Positions 14,194 to 18,340 of a stretch of 18,340 nucleotides of DNA are shown here, piece by piece. A program made the translations under genes and the position numbers. How positions within the stretch are numbered: the first letter of the stretch is position 1; each line of letters begins with the position of its first letter. Below the pieces are notes generated by a model, which was given only the letters and a program-made list of their open reading frames with translations, had not been told where the DNA came from and did not search any database. This DNA is from Bacillota bacterium (lineage in GTDB: Bacteria; Bacillota; Clostridia; Lachnospirales; Lachnospiraceae): positions 1-18,340 of the forward strand of contig JAEZKU010000006.1 in NCBI GenBank assembly GCA_023436065.1, written 5' to 3'.

Positions 14194-15252
14194 ATGAGGA
14201 GGAGGTGGCTTAAGGTGTTAGGTATTGTATTACTTAGTTTGTTTGCCGCTATTGTACTTGCTGCAAGTATTTACATATATCAATGCACACATTACTGGCA
14301 GAAGGATTATAAGGATACCTTGAAGGCCGGGTTTACTGAAAAACAGGTGACATTAGCTGACGGGTCGGTCATAAATTATGCAGAAGGACCCGATAACGGG
14401 GAGCCGCTGCTATTGATTCACGGACAGACGGCTGCATGGGAGGATTATTGCACTGTTTTGCCAAAGCTTAGTAAGAACTGGCATATATTTGCCGTAGATT
14501 GCTACGGTCACGGGGGTTCCACACATGACGAATCGAAATACTACCTGAATGTTCTTGGTGATGATCTGATTTGGTTTATCAACGAAGTGATCGGTGAACC
14601 AACCGTTGTTTCAGGTCAGTCCTCGGGAGCTATCATTACTTCCTATATTGCTGCATACGGTGGCGATCTGGTAAGGGCTGCTGTACTGGAGGACCCGCCG
14701 ATCTTTTCCACACAGCCGGATTACTTTCAAAAATCTTTCGCTTATTGGGATACCTATAAGGTCATGCATGAGTTTATCGATTCTGACGGTTCGGAGTGCT
14801 GGGAGTCTTATTACCTGAGACATTGTCTCTGGGGGCAGCTATTTATGAGTTCTTCCGTAGACGGGTTAGCAAACTATGCCCAGAAATATTATGAGAAACA
14901 TCCGAATAAACCGGTACAGTTTTTCTTTATGCCGGAGTCGATTAATCATATGTTTCTCAACATAAGAGAGTATGATTATGCTTTTGGTGATCATTTTTAT
15001 GATTATAGCTGGCATGCAGGCATCAGACATGAACAGCTGATGAGTGATGTTGATATACCCTCGATTTATATACATGCACTGGATCGATACACAGAGGATG
15101 GGATTCTTATGGCTGCTGCCTCGAACGAACAGGCACGAAAGGCAGTGGAGCTGATCGGCAATTGCGAACTGATTGAATTGTCGAGCAATCATGATATTCA
15201 TCGGTTCAATCCGGAGGTTTTTATTGATGCTGTGAACAGATTTCTGAAGTAA
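14194..15252 (+). CDS. Membrane-anchored alpha/beta hydrolase
   Basis: Probable extracytoplasmic serine hydrolase. The ATG at 14194 is chosen because GGAGG (14182-14186) lies 7 nt before it; the in-frame TTG at 14188 is too close. The product is 352 residues. A single N-terminal membrane helix (about 6-28) could be a signal anchor. The hydrolase fold follows, with an oxyanion loop HG (76-77, LLLIHGQTAAWEDY), a nucleophile elbow GQSSG (141-145, Ser143), an acid probably Asp297, and His333 or His336 near the C-terminus (SSNHDIHRF). The region 175-280 is a large lid-like insertion. Its substrate is unknown. Confidence 0.88.
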   Translation: MRRRWLKVLGIVLLSLFAAIVLAASIYIYQCTHYWQKDYKDTLKAGFTEKQVTLADGSVINYAEGPDNGEPLLLIHGQTAAWEDYCTVLPKLSKNWHIFAVDCYGHGGSTHDESKYYLNVLGDDLIWFINEVIGEPTVVSGQSSGAIITSYIAAYGGDLVRAAVLEDPPIFSTQPDYFQKSFAYWDTYKVMHEFIDSDGSECWESYYLRHCLWGQLFMSSSVDGLANYAQKYYEKHPNKPVQFFFMPESINHMFLNIREYDYAFGDHFYDYSWHAGIRHEQLMSDVDIPSIYIHALDRYTEDGILMAAASNEQARKAVELIGNCELIELSSNHDIHRFNPEVFIDAVNRFLK

Positions 15253-15275
15253 TAATAACAGTTAGCAGCAAGCGA

Positions 15276-15303
15276 AAAGCTCTTGCAGCTTGGGAAGAGC
15301 TTT
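15276..15303 (+). terminator. Weak terminator-like hairpin after the hydrolase gene
   Basis: AAAGCTCTT (15276-15284) pairs with AAGAGCTTT (15295-15303) around a 10-nt loop, 24 bp after the hydrolase stop. The following tail is short in U residues, so termination may be partial. Confidence 0.45.
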
Positions 15304-15352
15304 ACCGATAACTTTTCCGGTATCACACCTAGACTGCCGGAAGCATATCACG

Positions 15353-15402
15353 AACAGACAGGGCACGGAAATCATTACTGGCTTTCCGCGCCCTATTCTG
15401 TT
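15353..15402. terminator. Bidirectional stem-loop between convergent genes
   Basis: A long interrupted stem pairs AACAGA (15353-15358) with TCTGTT (15397-15402). Inside, AGGGCACGGAAA (15360-15371) pairs with TTTCCGCGCCCT (15383-15394) with one A-C mismatch. It separates the forward hydrolase from the reverse DUF2000 gene and overlaps the latter's stop codon by 2 bp. It is probably a shared transcription end. Confidence 0.6.
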
Positions 15403-15823
15403 ATCTCAATAACGGCATACTTCCTGTTAGCTTGTTGACTTTCTTTTTTGCCCCGCAGATTGTAATTCCAAAATAATTCAAGTCGATTTCAGATACTTCT
15501 TTCATCTTCTCTATAAATTCATCATAGGTTTTGCACCCTTGCGCTAAATCTGAAAAATCAACCACTGTCAAATCTGAAAAATCCGGCTCATAAAGTTTTT
15601 CACGAATTGCCTTAATGCTTTCGATGCTCCCTTTCAAGATAGGCACAGGAAATTCAATAATGCCTAAATGCTCATTTCCCATTTTATCGGTCACATCTGC
15701 GCCGACCACTTCTGGTATTTTCTTTCCTAATGTAATACCCATGATTGCCGCCGTATTTGCAATAATCCCTAATGGTAAGTGTTCGTCAATTACCATGACA
15801 CATTTTTCATTTTGTAAGTCCAT
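15401..15823 (-). CDS. DUF2000 family protein
   Basis: Protein of the uncharacterised DUF2000 family; I know of no established reaction. The start MDLQNEKCVMVID at 15823 is preferred because AAAGGAAAGG lies just before it, and 140 residues suits the family. The family-like features are VMVIDEHLPLGIIANTAAI near the N-terminus, GADVTDKMGNEHLGI, FPVPIL and a C-terminal half ending ITICGAKKKVNKLTG. It lacks membrane helices in this form. The reading frame stays open upstream to a TTG at 15910, which would add a hydrophobic stretch (LLAGIGTVLTLIRLFL). Confidence 0.82.
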   Translation of the reverse strand: MDLQNEKCVMVIDEHLPLGIIANTAAIMGITLGKKIPEVVGADVTDKMGNEHLGIIEFPVPILKGSIESIKAIREKLYEPDFSDLTVVDFSDLAQGCKTYDEFIEKMKEVSEIDLNYFGITICGAKKKVNKLTGSMPLLR

Positions 15824-15906
15824 TTTTAATACCTTTCCTTTCTGCTTATGTTCTGACAGGAATAATCTTATCAAAGTCAAAACCGTTCCTATTCCTGCTA
15901 ATAAGG

Positions 15907-15942
15907 TCAACTGTTAGCTAACGTTCGTGTTTCTTTCTTCAT
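15907..15942 (-). CDS. Possible 11-codon leader peptide or frameshifted gene start
   Basis: On the reverse strand ATG at 15942 is preceded at about 7 nt by AAAGGAGCG and encodes only MKKETRTLANS before TGA. That stop overlaps, as TTGA, a TTG that opens the frame leading into DUF2000. A -1 shift at this point would give one 180-residue protein with a hydrophobic N-terminal segment. It could be a leader peptide coupled to DUF2000, the damaged start of a membrane-anchored form, or chance. The palindrome GTTAGCTAAC (15913-15922) lies inside it. Confidence 0.35.
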   Translation of the reverse strand: MKKETRTLANS

Positions 15943-15964
15943 AAGTTTTCGCTCCTTTCCGTAG

Positions 15965-16111
15965 ATATTGTATCGTCGGCAGGGGGAAAAGTCTTGTAAG
16001 ATATCTTCAATTTTCGCGAAAGGCATTACCCGCAGACAGAAAATAGAACGCATGGAATATGACTTACCTTTTTTGCAGGATAATATGACTAAGCTGTCGG
16101 ATGAGTCATAA
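15965..16111 (+). pseudogene. Possible gene remnant, C-terminal tail only
   Basis: A frame open from just after a TAG to TAA at 16109-16111 encodes about 48 protein-like residues (for example GITRRQKIERMEYDLPFLQD and NMTKLSDES). It has no usable start or ribosome binding site. I do not recognise the family. It contains two perfect 10-bp palindromes, AAGATATCTT (15998-16007) and TTTCGCGAAA (16012-16021). These could instead be regulatory sites for the divergent DUF2000 gene. The rest of the 15824-16217 gap shows nothing else clear. Confidence 0.3.
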
Positions 16112-16217
16112 AGGGGTTTACAAATATGGTAAAATAAGCTAAATTGGTTATTAACGTTATTACATTTAGATTAGTTAAGGGGTAATATAGAGGAATGGGA
16201 ATAAGGGGAAACTTAGA

Positions 16218-16988
16218 ATGAAAAGAAAAAGAATACAATGGTCTACAGTAATATTTATTGTCGTTTTACTGCTTATTGTAGGTTTTATTGCTAGTTTTAT
16301 CATGGCCTTTTACGGTAATCCGATCACATCGGTAATCGCAACAGCAAAAATCCGACATTATGTAGAAGATTATTATTCTGATATGGATTTAGAAGTACCA
16401 AAGGCAAATTACAATTTTAAGTTTGTTGAGTATGTCTCCCATGTGAGCTCTAAGTCCAGTCAGGATACCCGGTTCAGCGTATCCTGGTCTGACGGTAAAA
16501 TCAATGATTCCTATGAGGAGGATGTCATAGGGCGATATACCACCTATGACCGTATCAACAGAGAGTTCAGTGAGAAGGTGGAAGAAGTCATCGGAAGAGA
16601 ATTTCCCTATCAGACCTCGATCCTTTTTGCTACATTGGGTGAGGGGGTACAGGATTACGATATGCTGTCGCTTGACATGGTGCTTGATGTCAAGGAGCCT
16701 CCAATGCCAGCCAAGCTTGTGATCTATATAATGAACGATGAAGTCAGTTATGATTTTCTGATAGCCAGTTTGCTGGAACTTGATCAGTTGATGGGCAAAT
16801 ATGAGATCCCGATTGATCAGTATACGGTTGTTATAGAGGAGCCGTTGATTGAAGGAGAAGAAAAGCCCAAACCGAATGGAAATAGTATTCACCTGCTTGA
16901 TTTTCCGGCCAAAAATCTGAAATCTGCGGATTTGTTATCTGTGATCAAGGAACACCAGAGGATCTGGGAAGAACAGCATGAAAAGTAG
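16218..16988 (+). CDS. YfjL-like single-pass membrane protein
   Basis: Function unknown. The 256-residue product has a basic N-terminus (MKRKR), one membrane helix (about 10-31) and a soluble domain probably outside the cell. The helix end FYGNPITS and the following KIRHYVEDYY resemble the N-terminal part of Bacillus YfjL-type proteins; this is recognition from memory and moderate at best. The C-terminal third is acidic with a proline-rich linker (EEKPKPNG). AAGGGG stands in for a ribosome binding site about 10 nt before the ATG. No partner gene is evident. Confidence 0.65.
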   Translation: MKRKRIQWSTVIFIVVLLLIVGFIASFIMAFYGNPITSVIATAKIRHYVEDYYSDMDLEVPKANYNFKFVEYVSHVSSKSSQDTRFSVSWSDGKINDSYEEDVIGRYTTYDRINREFSEKVEEVIGREFPYQTSILFATLGEGVQDYDMLSLDMVLDVKEPPMPAKLVIYIMNDEVSYDFLIASLLELDQLMGKYEIPIDQYTVVIEEPLIEGEEKPKPNGNSIHLLDFPAKNLKSADLLSVIKEHQRIWEEQHEK

Positions 16989-17047
16989 CCTTACTTATAT
17001 CAAAGCTTACCAATGACACCATGAAATGAGACCTGGCTCTTGGATAG

Positions 17048-17053
17048 TATAAT
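17048..17053 (+). promoter_or_regulatory. Candidate -10 element before the DUF1330 gene
   Basis: A perfect TATAAT 31 bp before the DUF1330 start suggests a local promoter. No -35 match was found at the right distance, so this is tentative. Confidence 0.3.
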
Positions 17054-17083
17054 CGGATTTGATGATGAAGGGGGAAAAGTAAT

Positions 17084-17371
17084 ATGAGCGTGTATTTTAT
17101 TGCCAATATTAGAGTTCATGACGAGCAGGAGTATCAGAAATATCTGGATGGCTGTGATGAGGTATTTGAGAAATATCTCGGGGAATATCTTGCGGTGGAT
17201 GATCATCCGGTGCTTCTGGAAGGAAGCTGGGATTATTCTAAGACAGTGGTGATTCGCTTCCCGTCGAAGGAGGACTTCGATAACTGGTATCACTCAGCAG
17301 AATATCAGGAGCTGCTGGAACACAGACTGAAGGGTGCGCTTTGTGATACGATATTAGTAGAGGGAAGATAG
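17084..17371 (+). CDS. DUF1330 family protein
   Basis: Small cytoplasmic protein of the DUF1330 family, with a dimeric alpha/beta (ferredoxin-like) barrel fold. The biochemical role is unknown. The 95 residues show the family outline: SVYFIANIRVHDEQEYQKYL, a central VLLEGSWDYSKTVVIRFPS strand pair, and FDNWYHSAEYQELLEHRL, in which the W-Y-S-x-EYQ segment is characteristic. AAGGGGG lies about 10 nt before the ATG. It appears to be a single-gene unit. Confidence 0.88.
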   Translation: MSVYFIANIRVHDEQEYQKYLDGCDEVFEKYLGEYLAVDDHPVLLEGSWDYSKTVVIRFPSKEDFDNWYHSAEYQELLEHRLKGALCDTILVEGR

Positions 17372-17423
17372 AGGCGAAGTTCAAAGAAGCTCACTAAAGA
17401 CCAGAGCCCATGGGGGTATCGTT

Positions 17424-17822
17424 GTGTTTAATGGACAAATATTAGGGTTTTATATAGGGATACTTATATTGACTGTCTTGCTTATTCTATATCTTGTTGC
17501 AGGTCTTTTTGTAAAGTATTTCATTAAATCCAACAGAATAAAACCAAGCATAATAACCAGGATATTTTATATGGATGATGAAAAATTTCTTATAAAATGG
17601 GAGAAGAATAGAAAAAAAGGTAAATTGAAATATATTTTATGTAACTTTACAATTTATTGTGTCGTATATTTGGCAACTTCTATAGTCTATATTACGGTAA
17701 CGGACAGTAACTTTAATTTGCCTTTATTCTGTGGGTTATTAATAGGGAGTATCATTGGAGTGCCTATTAATTGGAATAGGAATGAAGATAAATACCATAA
17801 GTTATTAAGGAATAGACAATAA
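17424..17822 (+). CDS. Hypothetical three-helix membrane protein
   Basis: Not recognised. The GTG start at 17424 is supported by TGGGGGT (17411-17417) 7 nt upstream. The 132 residues form three hydrophobic helices (about 6-33, 70-92 and 99-116). A strongly basic cytoplasmic-type segment lies between the first two (KWEKNRKKGKLK), and the tail is charged. The gene is visibly richer in A and T than the genes before 12 kb, which hints at separate origin. It is the last gene before the rpoB promoter region. Confidence 0.6.
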   Translation: MFNGQILGFYIGILILTVLLILYLVAGLFVKYFIKSNRIKPSIITRIFYMDDEKFLIKWEKNRKKGKLKYILCNFTIYCVVYLATSIVYITVTDSNFNLPLFCGLLIGSIIGVPINWNRNEDKYHKLLRNRQ

Positions 17823-17998
17823 AAAGCCTTTTAGGCTTTCAGTAGACTCACGAATTGCTAAAAGCTGCAATTCGTTCGTTATACAAATGCTACCTCCGGT
17901 AGCTGCTACATGATGTGAGACATCATGTAGCTCAAATATATACAATTTAAAAAAAGAAATCACCACTGTGATTTCTTTTTTTAAATTGTATATATTTG
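17823..17998. repeat. Array of five perfect hairpins upstream of rpoB
   Basis: Consecutive inverted repeats follow one another. AAAGCCT/AGGCTTT is at 17823-17839, ACGAATTGC/GCAATTCGT at 17850-17875, and GCTACC/GGTAGC at 17889-17903. GCTACATGATG/CATCATGTAGC is at 17905-17931, and a 31-bp stem is at 17933-17998. All are perfectly paired, with loops of 3-8 nt. The first could terminate transcription of the preceding gene, but the row as a whole exceeds what a terminator needs. The style resembles the array between rplK and rplA. Confidence 0.8.
17933..17998. terminator. Perfect 31-bp inverted repeat with 4-nt loop
   Basis: Arms 17933-17963 and 17968-17998 are exact reverse complements around CACT. 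The stem centre contains A7/T7 runs, so on either strand a T-run lies within the descending arm. It may act as a strong insulator or terminator between the insert and the rpoB promoter, or be a fold-back (MITE-like) element. Confidence 0.7.
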
Positions 17999-18033
17999 TT
18001 TGTATAAAATCGAAAAAGTCCGTAAATTTGGTG

Positions 18034-18062
18034 TTGACAGTGGACAATATATGTGGTAGTAT
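18034..18062 (+). promoter_or_regulatory. Sigma-A-type promoter for rpoB
   Basis: A perfect -35 TTGACA (18034-18039), an ideal 17-bp spacer and the -10 TAGTAT (18057-18062, 4 of 6). It lies 189 bp before the rpoB start and 35 bp after the 31-bp inverted repeat. It would give a leader of about 180 nt and make rpoB independent of the ribosomal protein promoters. Confidence 0.65.
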
Positions 18063-18130
18063 GAAAGATGCACTATTGTGGTGTTGTATGCCTAATTACT
18101 AATATTATAGCATATATGAATCAAATTGAA

Positions 18131-18225
18131 AAGTAATTTTTTATTCAGAACAATGATTAATATATGGGAAGTATTCTGAGAATTTCATATTCAGGATGGA
18201 AGCGGTATATTAGTCAGAATTACTT
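18131..18225 (+). promoter_or_regulatory. rpoB leader with alternative pairing segments
   Basis: AAGTAATT (18131-18138) can pair with AATTACTT (18218-18225), enclosing the leader. ATTCTGA (18173-18179) can pair either with TCAGAA upstream (18145-18150) or with TCAGAAT downstream (18214-18220). The second choice competes with the enclosing stem. This could be a control point just before the rpoB ribosome binding site. The complementarity is visible; a regulatory role is speculative. Confidence 0.3.
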
Positions 18226-18251
18226 ATAAAAATTCAAGGGGTGAAACGTCA

Positions 18252-18340
18252 ATGGACAAGAACAGAATGCATCCAATTAAAGTTGGTAATAACGTTAGAA
18301 TGAGTTACTCCAAACAAAAGGAAGTCCTGGAGATGCCCAA
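18252..18340 (+). CDS. rpoB: DNA-directed RNA polymerase subunit beta (5' end only)
   Basis: The first 29 codons of rpoB, cut by the window end. The product begins MDKNRMHPIKVGNNVRMSYS and continues KQKEVLEMP. This is the typical N-terminus of clostridial RpoB proteins, with the R-M-S-[FY]-S and EVLEMP elements. AAGGGGTGA lies 5-8 nt before the ATG. In most bacteria this gene directly follows rplL; here it lies 15.5 kb further on, behind its own promoter. Identity is supported by position as well as sequence. Confidence 0.9.
   Translation, partial: MDKNRMHPIKVGNNVRMSYSKQKEVLEMP

Overview
The window looks like chromosomal DNA from a Clostridia member, most likely Lachnospiraceae. The grounds are a low-to-moderate GC content, strong AGGAGG-type ribosome binding sites, a lipoprotein-anchored ABC binding protein, a YesM-type kinase, and ribosomal and RpoB N-termini of Firmicute character. 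This placement is an inference from protein style; no 16S rRNA or other direct marker is present.

Positions 1-2767 hold the stalk ribosomal protein cluster rplK (L11), rplA (L1), rplJ (L10) and rplL (L7/L12). It carries its RNA regulatory apparatus. Two sequences resemble the L1-binding stalk of 23S rRNA: one before rplK, and one around the rplK-rplA gap that is split by a row of hairpins. A strong promoter with a complete L10 leader and attenuator precedes rplJ, and a clear intrinsic terminator follows rplL. Just after rplJ lies a decayed second copy of an rplJ 3' end.

rpoB normally follows rplL closely, but here it starts only at 18252 and runs off the window. About 15.5 kb of accessory DNA separates the two genes. 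It falls into three blocks.

(1) Positions 2969-12080 are a compact forward block of seven genes. It encodes a lipoprotein binding protein, an ATPase and a fused double permease (Fe3+/phosphonate/sugar-phosphate importer type), a YesM-like histidine kinase, a short CheY-AraC response regulator, a Cof-type HAD phosphatase and a methyl-accepting chemotaxis protein. Together they look like one unit for sensing, importing, possibly dephosphorylating, and swimming towards a single small solute.

(2) Positions 12305-13374 hold two reverse-strand genes, a cysteine hydrolase of the isochorismatase family and an HxlR regulator. They are separated from block 1 by a nested palindrome of about 150 bp.

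(3) Positions 13757-17822 hold small accessory genes. These are an XRE-AbrB fusion regulator translationally coupled to a membrane-anchored alpha/beta hydrolase, a reverse-strand DUF2000 gene, a YfjL-like membrane-anchored protein, a DUF1330 protein and an AT-rich three-helix membrane protein.

The insert ends in a run of five hairpins, the last with a perfect 31-bp stem. A sigma-A-type promoter follows and appears to give rpoB its own transcription. No transposase, integrase, tRNA, rRNA or CRISPR array was seen. The parts most worth a second look are the split rplL-rpoB junction with its private promoter, the hairpin arrays, the rplJ remnant, and the transporter-sensor-chemoreceptor operon.
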